This document shows, piece by piece, positions 44,372-53,119 of a stretch of 64,000 bases of DNA. The stretch covers positions 1-64,000 of the forward strand of contig JAKSLB010000002.1 in NCBI GenBank assembly GCA_024401435.1, given 5' to 3'. Below the pieces are notes generated by a model. That model was not told where the DNA came from. It saw only the letters and a list, made by a program, of their open reading frames with translations, and did not search any database. A program made the position numbers and the translations under genes. Position 1 is the stretch's first letter. Every line of letters begins with the position of its first letter. The DNA is from Paludibacteraceae bacterium. GTDB taxonomy: Bacteria > Bacteroidota > Bacteroidia > Bacteroidales > Paludibacteraceae.

Positions 44372-44986
44372 ATGGATATGATTTTAAAACAATTGTTCGA
44401 CAGAATAGTATCTTTGATTGCATTACTCTTTTTGTCCTGGCTTTTGCTTGTAATTGCGTTGGCGATTAAAATAAAGATGAAGGGACCTGTGTTCTTTGTA
44501 CAAAACAGAGTAGGCAAAGATGGTGTTTTATTTAAGATTCACAAATTTAGAACAATGGTTGTAGATCACCATGGATCTTCTGTCTCTTTGGTAGGGGAAT
44601 CTCGCATAACCCCTTTTGGGGCTGTTCTTCGGAACTATAAATTAGATGAATTGCCTGAGTTATGGGATGTCTTAATAGGTAAGATGAGTTTTGTGGGACC
44701 TCGTCCGGATGTCCCTGGATATGCAGACAAATTGCAAGGTGAAGAACGAAACATATTAAAACTGTTACCAGGAATTACGGGCCCTGCTTCTTTAAAATAT
44801 CGAAATGAAGAGGTGTTATTGTCTACAAAGGAGAACCCTCTGCAATATAACGATGAAGTGATTTTCCCTGACAAGGTGCGGTTGAATCTATATTATTATC
44901 GTCATTATTCTTTTTGGATGGATTTGAAAATAATATGGGCAACAATCTTTCATAGACATCTTTTATATGCTGGCGAACTCATCTGA
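44372..44986 (+). CDS. Undecaprenyl-phosphate sugar phosphotransferase (initiating enzyme, PglC/WcaJ family)
   Basis: The 204-residue protein has one N-terminal reentrant membrane helix (about 12-34), then the family blocks KIHKFRTMV (55-63), the catalytic dyad D92-E93 in KLDELPELWDVL, GKMSFVGPRP and LLPGITGPASLKYRNEE. Enzymes of this monotopic group pass a phosphosugar from a nucleotide donor to undecaprenyl phosphate, starting a repeat unit. The short form without the extra N-terminal membrane domain resembles PglC/WecP-like members. It is the last gene of the polysaccharide locus, two bases after the GT2 gene. The donor sugar cannot be told. Confidence 0.92.
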   Translation: MDMILKQLFDRIVSLIALLFLSWLLLVIALAIKIKMKGPVFFVQNRVGKDGVLFKIHKFRTMVVDHHGSSVSLVGESRITPFGAVLRNYKLDELPELWDVLIGKMSFVGPRPDVPGYADKLQGEERNILKLLPGITGPASLKYRNEEVLLSTKENPLQYNDEVIFPDKVRLNLYYYRHYSFWMDLKIIWATIFHRHLLYAGELI

Positions 44987-45027
44987 TAAAAAGTGAAATT
45001 TCTTCCTAAAAAATGATAGCAAAATTT

Positions 45028-45035
45028 TAAATTTG
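45028..45035 (+). promoter_or_regulatory. Possible -7 element for rsmG
   Basis: TAAATTTG fits TAnnTTTG, 48 bases before the rsmG start. No clear -33 TTG is present. Confidence 0.4.
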
Positions 45036-45082
45036 CAAACAAAAATTTTTTAACCTTGGATTATTTAGATTTTAGTTAAAAT

Positions 45083-45709
45083 ATGGATTTAATATTGAAA
45101 TATTTTCCTCATTTGTCAGATAAGCAGAAAGAACAATTTGCTGCGTTATATGATTTATATGCTGATTGGAATAGTAAGATAAATGTGATATCTCGAAAAG
45201 ACATAGAAAATCTATATGAACATCATGTCCTTCATTCGTTGGCAATCGCTAAAATTATTAATTTCACACCTGGGACTTCAATTATGGATGTTGGTACGGG
45301 TGGCGGATTCCCGGCTATTCCGTTGGCTATCTATTTCCCTGAATGTACATTCCATTTGGTAGATTCTATTGGAAAGAAAATACGTGTGGCAACAGAGGTC
45401 TCTACTTCTATCGGATTGCAAAACACAACGTTTAAACATGAACGTGTGGAGGAGGAAAAACAAAAATTTGATTTTGTGGTCAGCCGTGCTGTTATGCCAT
45501 TAGGTGACTTGATTCGCCTTTCGCAAAAGAATGTTTCTCAGAAAAACCAAAAAAATGCTTTGCCGAATGGTATTATCTGTTTGAAAGGCGGAGAACTTCA
45601 ACAAGAAGTGCATCCATATAAAAATAGAGCTTCGATGTTTGATATTAAGGATTTCTTTGAAGAGGAGTATTTTGATACTAAAAAAGCCGTTTACGTTCCT
45701 GTTTGTTGA
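45083..45709 (+). CDS. rsmG: 16S rRNA (guanine-527 N7) methyltransferase RsmG
   Basis: The 208-residue protein has the RsmG layout: N-terminal helices with LYADWNSKINVISRKDIENLYEHHVLHSL, the SAM-binding glycine loop MDVGTGGGFPAIPLAI (about 68-83), FHLVDSIGKKIRV, and FDFVVSRAV. RsmG makes m7G at position 527 of 16S rRNA; its loss gives low-level streptomycin resistance. Length is normal. It leads a small plus-strand group with pcm and an ABC ATPase, separate from the polysaccharide locus. Confidence 0.95.
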   Translation: MDLILKYFPHLSDKQKEQFAALYDLYADWNSKINVISRKDIENLYEHHVLHSLAIAKIINFTPGTSIMDVGTGGGFPAIPLAIYFPECTFHLVDSIGKKIRVATEVSTSIGLQNTTFKHERVEEEKQKFDFVVSRAVMPLGDLIRLSQKNVSQKNQKNALPNGIICLKGGELQQEVHPYKNRASMFDIKDFFEEEYFDTKKAVYVPVC

Positions 45710-45717
45710 TTGTGAAG

Positions 45718-46362
45718 ATGAATGATGGGTATAAATTTATAGCACGAAGGAAACAACTTGTTGCATCTTTGACAACCAAAGGGATACGTTCTGCCTTGGT
45801 ATTGAAAGCTATAGGTGACGTGCCAAGAGAAAAATTCATGAATCAGACATTGGTGGAACTGGCTTATGAGGATAAGGCTTATCCAATAAATGCAGGTCAA
45901 ACTATTTCACAACCTTTCACTGTTGCAAAACAAACAGAATTGTTGGATTTGAGTGGTGGTGAGAAGGTGTTGGAAATCGGTACCGGATCTGGTTACCAAG
46001 CTGCTGTCTTATGTCAATGTCGGTGCTCGGTCTATAGCATTGAAAGACAGAAAGAACTGTATGTGGAGACAAGTCGTCTGTTGTCGTCTTTAGGTTATAA
46101 GGTGAACTGTTCGTTTGGGGATGGATTTGCAGGCTGGAAGGAACAGGCTCCGTTTGATCGTGTTTTGATTACTGCTGGATGTCCTGAAATACCGCAGGAA
46201 CTTATAAAACAATTGTCGATCGGAGGTTTGTTGGTGATGCCTTTTGGTAATGGTGCTCAATTGAAAATGCTTCGTATAAAAAGATTATCAGAAACAGAAT
46301 TTAGGAAAGAAGAGTTCGGAGATTGCTCCTTTGTCCCAATGCTAAAAGGTGTGGTGGAATGA
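45718..46362 (+). CDS. pcm: Protein-L-isoaspartate O-methyltransferase
   Basis: I chose the ATG at 45718 (214 residues); TTG and GTG starts upstream would overlap rsmG. The PCMT blocks are present: the N-terminal VPREKF, AGQTISQPFTVA (59-70), and the SAM loop VLEIGTGSGYQAA (84-96), then DGFAGW, APFDRVLITAGCPEIPQELI and LVMPFG. The enzyme repairs isoaspartyl residues in damaged proteins. Its stop overlaps the start of the ABC ATPase gene (ATGA), indicating co-translation. Confidence 0.93.
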   Translation: MNDGYKFIARRKQLVASLTTKGIRSALVLKAIGDVPREKFMNQTLVELAYEDKAYPINAGQTISQPFTVAKQTELLDLSGGEKVLEIGTGSGYQAAVLCQCRCSVYSIERQKELYVETSRLLSSLGYKVNCSFGDGFAGWKEQAPFDRVLITAGCPEIPQELIKQLSIGGLLVMPFGNGAQLKMLRIKRLSETEFRKEEFGDCSFVPMLKGVVE

Positions 46363-47096
46363 TTATACAAGAAGAGCCTTTTTTGTCTTTCCATAATTTC
46401 GTTATTGGTTATGGTACAAAGAAACATTCAAAGTCGCTTTCTCAACCTTTTACATCCATTATTCAGCGAGGTCAACTAATTTCATTAATAGGCTTAAATG
46501 GTGTTGGTAAATCAACCTTGTTAAGAACAATAGCAGGAATACTCCCTCCTATATCTGGATCTGTAACAATCTATGGAAGAAACATTCATAAGCTATCATC
46601 TGTTGAAAAATCAGAAAATATCAGTGTGGAGTTCCCCTTTGAAAATGCACGACCCAATCTGACTGTACTCGATTATGTCCAATTGGGTCAATATCGTTTT
46701 TCTGATTGGTTGGGCAATATGCAATCAGAAAATGATTTTTTAGAAAAAGTGATAGAACAGTTTTCTTTGCAAAACTATTTAGATAGGAAGGTTGATGAAT
46801 TGTCAGACGGCGAATTCCAACGTGTGGAATTAGCGAGATGCATTGTGCAACAAACACCACTTGTTTTATTAGATGAACCTACTTCTCACATGGATTACCC
46901 ATCGAGAGAAATGACAATGCAACTATTGAAAAAGATGTCTCATGATTTGAATAAAACTATTATTGTGAGTACACATGAACTGCCTTTGGCTGAAAAATAT
47001 AGTGATCGATTTCTTATGATGTCACAGAGTGGGAATATATTGTATACTGACTGCTGGTCTACAGATATAATTAATTCGCTTTTTGCAATGGAGTGA
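46359..47096 (+). CDS. FecE-like ABC transporter ATP-binding protein
   Basis: The start overlapping the pcm stop gives 245 residues. Walker A is GLNGVGKST (45-53), the signature is LSDGEFQR (148-155) in place of LSGGQ, Walker B is LVLLDEPTSHMD, and the H-loop is STHE. The Q-loop region reads NISVEFPFENARPNLTVLDYV and lacks the usual glutamine, as seen in a Bacteroidota branch of the iron-siderophore/cobalamin ATPases. No permease or binding-protein gene is adjacent, so its partners must be elsewhere. Transport of an iron chelate or B12 is only a family inference. Confidence 0.82.
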   Translation: MIIQEEPFLSFHNFVIGYGTKKHSKSLSQPFTSIIQRGQLISLIGLNGVGKSTLLRTIAGILPPISGSVTIYGRNIHKLSSVEKSENISVEFPFENARPNLTVLDYVQLGQYRFSDWLGNMQSENDFLEKVIEQFSLQNYLDRKVDELSDGEFQRVELARCIVQQTPLVLLDEPTSHMDYPSREMTMQLLKKMSHDLNKTIIVSTHELPLAEKYSDRFLMMSQSGNILYTDCWSTDIINSLFAME

Positions 47097-47189
47097 TTTT
47101 GTGACTTTTCTTTTGTACATCTAAAAAAAATCTATAAATTGCAAATGATTATCGGTGAGATTTGTCGGATAATCGCTCATTTCTTTCTT

Positions 47190-47197
47190 TACTTTTG
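47190..47197 (+). promoter_or_regulatory. Possible -7 element upstream of the 103-residue protein
   Basis: TACTTTTG fits TAnnTTTG; it lies 124 bases before the start codon and lacks a well-placed -33 element. The gap 47097-47320 holds no other feature I can support. Confidence 0.35.
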
Positions 47198-47320
47198 AGA
47201 TTGTGGAAATTATTCGCTTATTGAATTGTAAATCAGTTGTTTGTGTGATATTTTGAGAAACTTTTAGTACTTCAAAATAAGTTTTAGATTAAATTAAACA
47301 AATTCTAATAAATTAAAAAG

Positions 47321-47632
47321 ATGGCAAAAATAATAGGATTAGACAACATGTCTGCTGAGGAGTTTAAAAAGGAGTTGGAAAAAGGAGGGAAATTTGTAAT
47401 GTTTCCCTATGCGATTTCAATTATAGTTATGACTTTCAAAAGAAGTAGTGACATTTATTTTGTCAAGGCTGATGATTCGGCGATAAAATATGGCTACAAA
47501 TATCTGTTGATTAGTTTGTTGTTAGGTTGGTGGGGTGTTCCTTGGGGACCTGTCTATACAGTTCAGTCGATTGTCAATGCGTTCTCTGGAAAGGATGTAA
47601 CCAAAGAAGTCCTTGAAGAGATTAAAAAATAA
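47321..47632 (+). CDS. Conserved hypothetical small protein (GWWGVPWGP motif)
   Basis: The 103-residue protein begins MAKIIGLDNMSAEEFKKELE and has a hydrophobic segment with KFVMFPYAISIIVMTFKRSSD and a second with YLLISLLLGWWGVPWGPVY. I recall this pattern from short Bacteroidota proteins of unknown function, often described only as hypothetical. It probably associates with the membrane. It is monocistronic, with a strong bidirectional terminator shared with asnS. No function can be given. Confidence 0.8.
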   Translation: MAKIIGLDNMSAEEFKKELEKGGKFVMFPYAISIIVMTFKRSSDIYFVKADDSAIKYGYKYLLISLLLGWWGVPWGPVYTVQSIVNAFSGKDVTKEVLEEIKK

Positions 47633-47668
47633 ATTTAATAAGATAAAATCTTAACATTATTCTAAAAT

Positions 47669-47699
47669 AAAAGCGGAGATGATAACCATCTCCGCTTTT
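47669..47699. terminator. Bidirectional terminator between the small protein gene and asnS
   Basis: A perfect 13-base stem AAAAGCGGAGATG / CATCTCCGCTTTT with a five-base loop; T runs stand on the 3' side for both strands. Confidence 0.92.
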
Positions 47700-47719
47700 T
47701 GTATACTTGATACTTGGAA

Positions 47720-49120
47720 TTAGAAGTTTGCTGTTTTGGGCGTTCTTGGGAAAGGTATGACGTCGCGAATGTTTTGCATACCTGTTACGAACAACATTAA
47801 GCGCTCGAATCCAAGACCGAAACCTCCATGAGGGCAAGAACCGTATTTACGTGTATCCAAATACCACCACATATCTTTCATAGGAATATTCAACTCTTCG
47901 ATTCTCTTCAACAATTTTTCGTAGTTCTCTTCACGAACACTACCACCAATGATTTCTCCGATTTGAGGGAAGAGTACGTCTGTTCCTTGAACGGTCTTCT
48001 TATCGGCATTTTCTTTCATATAGAATGCTTTGATCTCTTTTGGATAGTCAATCATGATAACAGGTTTCTTGAAGTGCTCTTCTACTAAGTAACGTTCATG
48101 CTCACTAGCAAGGTCGCAACCCCAATATACAGGGAATTCAAATTTGTGTCCTGCTTTGATAGCTTCTTCCAAAATCTTAACACCTTCAGTGTATGGTAAT
48201 CTGACAAATTCAGTGTCAACGACGGCTTTTAATCTTTCAATCAAACCATTGTCAATCATCTTATTCAAGAATTCCAAGTCATCCATACAGTTATCCAATG
48301 CCCATTTTACGCAGTGTTTGATGAAGTCTTCTTCTAAATCCATCAAATCTTGTAGGTCGATGAAAGCAACTTCTGGCTCAATCATCCAAAACTCTGCCAA
48401 GTGACGAGGAGTGTTGGAGTTCTCTGCGCGGAAAGTAGGTCCGAAAGTATATATTGCACCTAATGCAGTAGCGGCTAATTCACCTTCCAATTGACCCGAT
48501 ACGGTTAAAGAGGTTTGCTTTCCGAAGAAATCGTCATCATATTTGATGTTTCCATTCTCATCTTTCTTTAGGTTGTAAAGATTTTGAGTTGTTACTTGAA
48601 ACATTTGTCCTGCGCCTTCACAATCTGATGCTGTGATGATAGGAGAGTGGAAATAATAGAATCCTCTTTCGTGGAAATATTTGTGGATGGCAATTGCCAT
48701 GTTGTGACGAATTCTTAATACGGCACCAAATAAGTTGGTACGAGGACGAAGATGTGCAATGTCACGAAGATATTCCATCGTGTGACCTTTTTTCTGTAAA
48801 GGATATGTGTCGTCGGCAGTACCATATATTTCAATCTCATCTGCTTGAATCTCGACAGATTGACCGCCTCCCATTGATTCAACCAATTTTCCTATAACAC
48901 TGATGCAAGCACCTGTGGTGATGGATTTTAAAATCTTTTCGTCGAATTTTTCAACGTCTGCAACAATTTGAATGTTGTTTATGGTAGAACCATCATTTAA
49001 AGCAATGAAGTTTACACTTTTGTTACCTCTTTTTGTTCTTACCCAACCTTTTACATTAATAGGCTCTCCAAATGATGTCTTTTTAATGGCATCGGCAATT
49101 CTAGTCCTACGAATTTCCAT
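47720..49120 (-). CDS. asnS: Asparaginyl-tRNA synthetase
   Basis: The 466-residue protein has an N-terminal OB-fold domain ([23 protein letters not shown]) that binds the anticodon, and a class II catalytic core with motif 2 [22 protein letters not shown] and motif 3 [12 protein letters not shown]. The AENSNTPRH form and the HGGFGLG tail fit AsnRS rather than AspRS. It charges tRNA-Asn. The gene is monocistronic, with a -7 element upstream and a bidirectional terminator downstream. Confidence 0.96.
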   Translation of the reverse strand: MEIRRTRIADAIKKTSFGEPINVKGWVRTKRGNKSVNFIALNDGSTINNIQIVADVEKFDEKILKSITTGACISVIGKLVESMGGGQSVEIQADEIEIYGTADDTYPLQKKGHTMEYLRDIAHLRPRTNLFGAVLRIRHNMAIAIHKYFHERGFYYFHSPIITASDCEGAGQMFQVTTQNLYNLKKDENGNIKYDDDFFGKQTSLTVSGQLEGELAATALGAIYTFGPTFRAENSNTPRHLAEFWMIEPEVAFIDLQDLMDLEEDFIKHCVKWALDNCMDDLEFLNKMIDNGLIERLKAVVDTEFVRLPYTEGVKILEEAIKAGHKFEFPVYWGCDLASEHERYLVEEHFKKPVIMIDYPKEIKAFYMKENADKKTVQGTDVLFPQIGEIIGGSVREENYEKLLKRIEELNIPMKDMWWYLDTRKYGSCPHGGFGLGFERLMLFVTGMQNIRDVIPFPRTPKTANF

Positions 49121-49171
49121 GTTTTACTTATTTATATATCGTTTTTTTTTCTAATCGAAAGTTTTGACTTG

Positions 49172-49179
49172 CAAAGTTA
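49172..49179 (-). promoter_or_regulatory. Bacteroidota -7 element for asnS
   Basis: Minus-strand TAACTTTG fits TAnnTTTG, 52 bases upstream of the asnS start. The -33 match is weak. Confidence 0.45.
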
Positions 49180-49307
49180 ACAATAAGTTTTCATAAATTA
49201 TCCATCTCGATTGTTTTGTTTTCTCTTTTCAACCTATTTTTTGAAGTTTGTAAATGTTTCATTTTATATGCTTTTTGTTTCATTTGCAGCCTATAGACAT
49301 GTTTGGC

Positions 49308-49339
49308 TTTGTACTCTCGGTCGACTTCCTATATCTTTG
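49308..49339 (+). promoter_or_regulatory. Bacteroidota promoter of the DUF2958-like gene
   Basis: TTTG (49308-49311), 20 bases, then TATCTTTG (49332-49339) fits the Bacteroidota consensus closely. The start codon is 48 bases downstream. Confidence 0.7.
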
Positions 49340-49386
49340 CGCTACAATTAAATTTATGTCTAACTATTGTTTTGTGAAATTTTATT

Positions 49387-49815
49387 ATGAAAGAAAAATC
49401 TGTTAAAAATGGGGAAAAAAGAAATCTCGCAGATTATTTGCATGCTGATTTTTTTATGTGTAAATGTCAAAAATCTGTTATAAATGAGGATTGGCATGAG
49501 TATGAAGCGATCGTTCGTGATTTAGATGAACAATTGTCTAGAATGCCATTGTTGTATGAACAGGAAAATATGGGATTTCGAGCTATGGTGTATGCTCATT
49601 ATTTCGGGGGAGCTACCGATGTCTTTGTGACGGAATGTAGTGGTGATGATGCCTTTGGTTATGTCATTCTAAATGGCGATTATGAAAATTCAGAACTGGG
49701 TTATGTCTCAATTAAGGAGTTGACGAAAATTGATATGCTTAATTTGGATTTCTTTTGGGAACCTTGTCCTTTGAATGAGGCTTTGTTGGAGGTGGACTCG
49801 GAATATTTCTCTTAA
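49387..49815 (+). CDS. DUF2958-like hypothetical protein
   Basis: The 142-residue acidic protein has a block resembling DUF2958: MPLLYEQENMGFRAMVYAHY, then VFVTECSGDDAFGYVILNGD, ENSELGYVSIKELTKID and LDFFWEP. In Bacteroides such proteins are often found on mobile elements and have no known function. Here the gene stands alone between asnS and argS, with a good promoter and a terminator shared with argS. No mobility genes are adjacent. The family call rests on motif resemblance and is not certain. Confidence 0.65.
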   Translation: MKEKSVKNGEKRNLADYLHADFFMCKCQKSVINEDWHEYEAIVRDLDEQLSRMPLLYEQENMGFRAMVYAHYFGGATDVFVTECSGDDAFGYVILNGDYENSELGYVSIKELTKIDMLNLDFFWEPCPLNEALLEVDSEYFS

Positions 49816-49829
49816 ATATTCGTAAAATA

Positions 49830-49863
49830 AAAAGGAAGCCCTTTGTCATAAAGGACTTCCTTT
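49830..49863. terminator. Bidirectional terminator between the DUF2958-like gene and argS
   Basis: AAAGGAAGCCCTTT pairs with AAAGGACTTCCTTT (one mismatch or bulge), with T-rich flanks on both strands. Confidence 0.8.
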
Positions 49864-49882
49864 CTTCGAATGGTATGCTTTT

Positions 49883-51676
49883 TTACATTCTTTCTGGAAC
49901 TTCGATTCCTAATAATCCCATACCTGCTTTAATTACAGATGCGATTTTCTTTGAAAGCAACAAACGGAATTCCCTCATTCCTTCGTTTTCTTCTTTCAAA
50001 ATTGAGAAATCATGATAGAAAGAATTGTATTGTTTTACTAATTCGTAAACGTAGTTGGCAATTAATGCAGGGCTGTAATCGGATCCTGCTTGTTTTACCA
50101 CGTTAGGGAAGTTAGATAGGTATTGAATCAAATTAACTTCTGTATCGGATAAAGTAAGACCATCTTTTACTGCGTTACCTAACTGAATGCCTTGCTCTGC
50201 AGCTTTACGAAGTACGGAGCAGATTCTGGCATGAGTATATTGAATGAATGGACCTGTGTTTCCGTTGAAGTCAATAGATTCTTTTGGATTGAATAACATA
50301 TTTTTGCGAGGATCAACCTTCAAAATGAAATATTTCAAAGCTCCTAGTCCGCATATGCGTGCGATCTCCTTAATGTCGTTTTCAGACATTCCGTCTAATT
50401 TGCCTAACTCGTTGGAAACGTCTCTGGCAGTCTGAATCATTTCGTCCATCAAATCATCTGCATCGACAACTGTACCTTCTCTGGATTTCATTTTTCCTTC
50501 AGGTAATTCCACCATTCCGTAAGAGAAGTGAACCAAATCTTTTCCCCACGAAAATCCTAGTCTGTCAAGGAGTATGGATAGAACTTGAAAATGATAGTTT
50601 TGCTCGTTCCCGACAACGTAGATCATCTTGTTGATGTCGAACTCCTTAAAACGTTGCGTGGCAGTTCCTATATCTTGTGTCATATAGACAGAGGTGCCAT
50701 CTGCACGAAGCAACAATTTTTCGTCCAATCCGTTTTGTGTCAAATCAGCCCATACGGATCCATCCTCACGACGATAGAATAACCCTTTTGCCAAACCTTC
50801 GTTGACTTTTGCTTTTCCATCAATGTATGTGGTTGATTCATAGTATATTTTGTCGAACCCGACGCCAAGTCTCTTGTATGTTTCATCGAAACCTGCATAA
50901 ACCCAGCTGTTCATTTCGTTCCATAATTTGCGAACTTCTGCATCTCCATCTTCCCATTTCTTTAGCATTGATTGTGCTTCTTGTAGAAGAGGAGCTTGCT
51001 TTTTTGCATCTTCTTCAGATAATCCTTTGTCCATTAAAGCTTTGACCTCTTTCTTGTATTCCTGGTCAAATTTAACATAGTAGTCACCTACCAAGTGATC
51101 TCCCTTTTTACCTGTTGAGGCTGGAGTCTCTCCGTTACCGAATTTTTGCCATGCCAACATGGATTTGCAGATGTGAATTCCGCGATCATTGACAATATTC
51201 GTTTTTATGACGCGGTAACCATTTGCTTCTAATATTTTACAAAGGCTATATCCAAGAAGATTGTTGCGTATGTGACCTAAATGTAAAGGCTTGTTTGTGT
51301 TTGGAGATGAATATTCGACCATGTAAAGAGGCGCGTCGGAAGTGACCTTTTTTAATCCGAATTGTGGATCTTCTAACATGGTGTTTAATGTATTTACCCA
51401 AGTGTTCTTCGCAATTGAGAGATTGAGAAATCCTTTGATGACATTGAATTTCTCAACAATAGCATCATTTTGTGTGAGATATTCCCCGATTTCTGTGGCT
51501 GTGACTTCTGGTGTCTTTTTAGAAATCTTCAAAAAAGGGAAAACAACTAAGGTTAAATCACCTTCGAATTCTTTTTTTGTGGTTTGCAATTGAACCATTT
51601 TAGATTCAATTGTTTGACCATAAAGGGTCTCGATGGTCTTGATGACCGATTGAACTAAATTTTCTTCTAAATTCAT
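49883..51676 (-). CDS. argS: Arginyl-tRNA synthetase
   Basis: The 597-residue protein is a class I synthetase. The HIGH-type motif is HLGH at 132-135 within SSPNTNKPLHLGHIRNNLLG, and the KMSKS-type motif is GKMKSREGTVV. The N-terminal additional domain and the C-terminal helical anticodon-binding domain ending LLGIEVPERM are both present. It charges tRNA-Arg. The length is typical. It converges on the DUF2958-like gene and has a -7 element 20 bases before its start. Confidence 0.97.
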   Translation of the reverse strand: MNLEENLVQSVIKTIETLYGQTIESKMVQLQTTKKEFEGDLTLVVFPFLKISKKTPEVTATEIGEYLTQNDAIVEKFNVIKGFLNLSIAKNTWVNTLNTMLEDPQFGLKKVTSDAPLYMVEYSSPNTNKPLHLGHIRNNLLGYSLCKILEANGYRVIKTNIVNDRGIHICKSMLAWQKFGNGETPASTGKKGDHLVGDYYVKFDQEYKKEVKALMDKGLSEEDAKKQAPLLQEAQSMLKKWEDGDAEVRKLWNEMNSWVYAGFDETYKRLGVGFDKIYYESTTYIDGKAKVNEGLAKGLFYRREDGSVWADLTQNGLDEKLLLRADGTSVYMTQDIGTATQRFKEFDINKMIYVVGNEQNYHFQVLSILLDRLGFSWGKDLVHFSYGMVELPEGKMKSREGTVVDADDLMDEMIQTARDVSNELGKLDGMSENDIKEIARICGLGALKYFILKVDPRKNMLFNPKESIDFNGNTGPFIQYTHARICSVLRKAAEQGIQLGNAVKDGLTLSDTEVNLIQYLSNFPNVVKQAGSDYSPALIANYVYELVKQYNSFYHDFSILKEENEGMREFRLLLSKKIASVIKAGMGLLGIEVPERM

Positions 51677-51696
51677 CTCTAGTAATATTTTGTCTG

Positions 51697-51704
51697 CAAA
51701 ATTA
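51697..51704 (-). promoter_or_regulatory. Possible -7 element for argS
   Basis: Minus-strand TAATTTTG fits TAnnTTTG and stands 20 bases before the argS start codon, giving a very short leader. No -33 match was found at the expected distance, which falls in the HU terminator. Confidence 0.4.
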
Positions 51705-51710
51705 CAATAA

Positions 51711-51750
51711 AAAAGGGAAGGTAACTATACCTTCCCTTAATTTTTTTTGC
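51711..51750 (-). terminator. Intrinsic terminator of the HU gene
   Basis: AAGGGAAGGTA and TACCTTCCCTT form a stem around a short loop, followed on the minus strand by CTTTTTTA. Confidence 0.85.
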
Positions 51751-51760
51751 TAACGTTAAA

Positions 51761-52033
51761 TTAGTTTAGAGCAGCATTCAACTCTGAACCAGCTTTGAAT
51801 TTAGCAACTTTCTTAGCAGCGATTTTAATCTTTTGCTTAGTTGATGGATTGATACCCTCGCGTGCTGGATTCTCTTTTACTGAGAATGTTCCAAAACCGA
51901 TAAGTGCTACTTTGTCACCTGATTTTAATGCACCAGAAACTGCATCTACGAATGCATCAACAGCTTTCTTGCTGTCTACTTTGCTAAGTCCTGCTTTTTC
52001 AGCTACTGCGTTAATAAGCTCTGTCTTGTTCAT
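51761..52033 (-). CDS. HU-family DNA-binding protein
   Basis: The ATG at 52033 gives a 90-residue protein beginning MNKTELINAVAEKAGLSK; a longer frame upstream crosses the promoter and is not used. The HU blocks are present: ALIGFGTFSVKENPAR and the DNA-arm motif NPSTKQKIKIAAKKVAKFKAG. HU dimers bend DNA and compact the nucleoid. A consensus promoter and a strong terminator make it monocistronic. Confidence 0.96.
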   Translation of the reverse strand: MNKTELINAVAEKAGLSKVDSKKAVDAFVDAVSGALKSGDKVALIGFGTFSVKENPAREGINPSTKQKIKIAAKKVAKFKAGSELNAALN

Positions 52034-52072
52034 AAGATAAAAAATTAAAATATTTAATTGCCTTAATGCTTG

Positions 52073-52103
52073 CAAATCTATTTTAAAAATCTTTGATTCC
52101 AAA
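52073..52103 (-). promoter_or_regulatory. Bacteroidota promoter of the HU gene
   Basis: On the minus strand TTTG (52103-52100), exactly 19 bases, then TAGATTTG (52080-52073) fits the consensus. The start codon lies 39 bases downstream. Confidence 0.8.
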
Positions 52104-52186
52104 GGATTTGAGAAAAAATTTACATAAAAAAAAAGATTTTTGAATTATTTGTGTTGTAAAACACATTTAAACATGTTTTTTAACAC

Positions 52187-52194
52187 TATCTTTG
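52187..52194 (+). promoter_or_regulatory. Possible -7 element for the rhomboid genes
   Basis: TATCTTTG fits TAnnTTTG. It stands 166 bases upstream of the first rhomboid gene, leaving a long leader (52200-52360) in which I see no other element. Confidence 0.5.
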
Positions 52195-52360
52195 CGGTGA
52201 AATAAGGGATTCCGACAAATTTAAGTCTGTTATTTCTCGTTTTTTTTCGTTGTCTTAACAAAGAATTAAACCTTTTTGCAAAAAAACGATAAAAACACAA
52301 GAGAAAATCAGGGGTTTGTTATTATCCGTTATGGTATTATTCTTAAAATATCTTCGATTT

Positions 52361-53116
52361 ATGGCATTTACAAACAATTCCTCTAATGTGTTTAGTTCGT
52401 TACCATCTGTTACGAAGCATTTATTGATTATTAATTTGCTTTGTTGGATTGCTCCTGTTGCTCTATCCAAAATTAACATTGATGTTTACGCTTTGTTTAG
52501 TTTGCATTATTGGGGCGCATCTTCTTTCGCTCCGTATCAATTGATAACATATATGTTTTTACATGCGCCATTCCCTAGTTTGTCTCATATTTTCTTTAAT
52601 ATGTTTGCCCTTTTTATGTTTGGACAGGTAATCGAGCGTAGTTGGGGACCTAAATTTTTCATTGTTTTCTATTTCTCGACTGGTATAGGCGCAGGTTTGA
52701 TTCAGGAATTAACATGGATGTATGAGGTGTCACCCGCATTGTCTTATGTGAATCAAGTGATGAATCAACCATTTCCTCTGATTTTTGAGGGCGTGAGGTT
52801 TGATTCTGTTGATCAATTACATGCTTATGTTGATATGCATCTTGGCCTGAGACAAACTGTTGGCGCATCTGGTGCAATCTTTGGATTGTTAACGGCTTTT
52901 GCAATGTTGTTCCCTAATCAACCCATCTATTTTATGTTCATCCCTATTCCGATTAAAGCTAAATATTTTATGATCGTTTATGCTGTGATTGAATTATTAT
53001 TGGGTGTGCATCATACAGGTGATGGTATTGCTCATTTTGCACATCTTGGTGGCGCATTGGTGGGCTTTATACTAGTTTTACTTTGGAAAAAACACAGAAC
53101 TTTTAATCGTTATTAA
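52361..53116 (+). CDS. Rhomboid family intramembrane serine protease
   Basis: The ATG at 52361 gives 251 residues. The protein has six predicted membrane segments, H76 and N80 in HIFFN, the nucleophile S170 in GASGAIFG and the base H228 in HFAHLGG, so the Ser-His dyad is intact. Rhomboids cut transmembrane substrates near the outer face of the inner membrane. A loop of about 45 residues (120-165) between the third segment and the active-site helix is longer than in GlpG. It is followed four bases later by a second rhomboid gene. Substrate unknown. Confidence 0.92.
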   Translation: MAFTNNSSNVFSSLPSVTKHLLIINLLCWIAPVALSKINIDVYALFSLHYWGASSFAPYQLITYMFLHAPFPSLSHIFFNMFALFMFGQVIERSWGPKFFIVFYFSTGIGAGLIQELTWMYEVSPALSYVNQVMNQPFPLIFEGVRFDSVDQLHAYVDMHLGLRQTVGASGAIFGLLTAFAMLFPNQPIYFMFIPIPIKAKYFMIVYAVIELLLGVHHTGDGIAHFAHLGGALVGFILVLLWKKHRTFNRY

Positions 53117-53119
53117 TAT

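Noticed and set aside
51761-52102. Longer 113-residue start for the HU protein
   Set aside because: The extra N-terminal segment has no HU similarity and overlaps the -7 element of the gene's own promoter.
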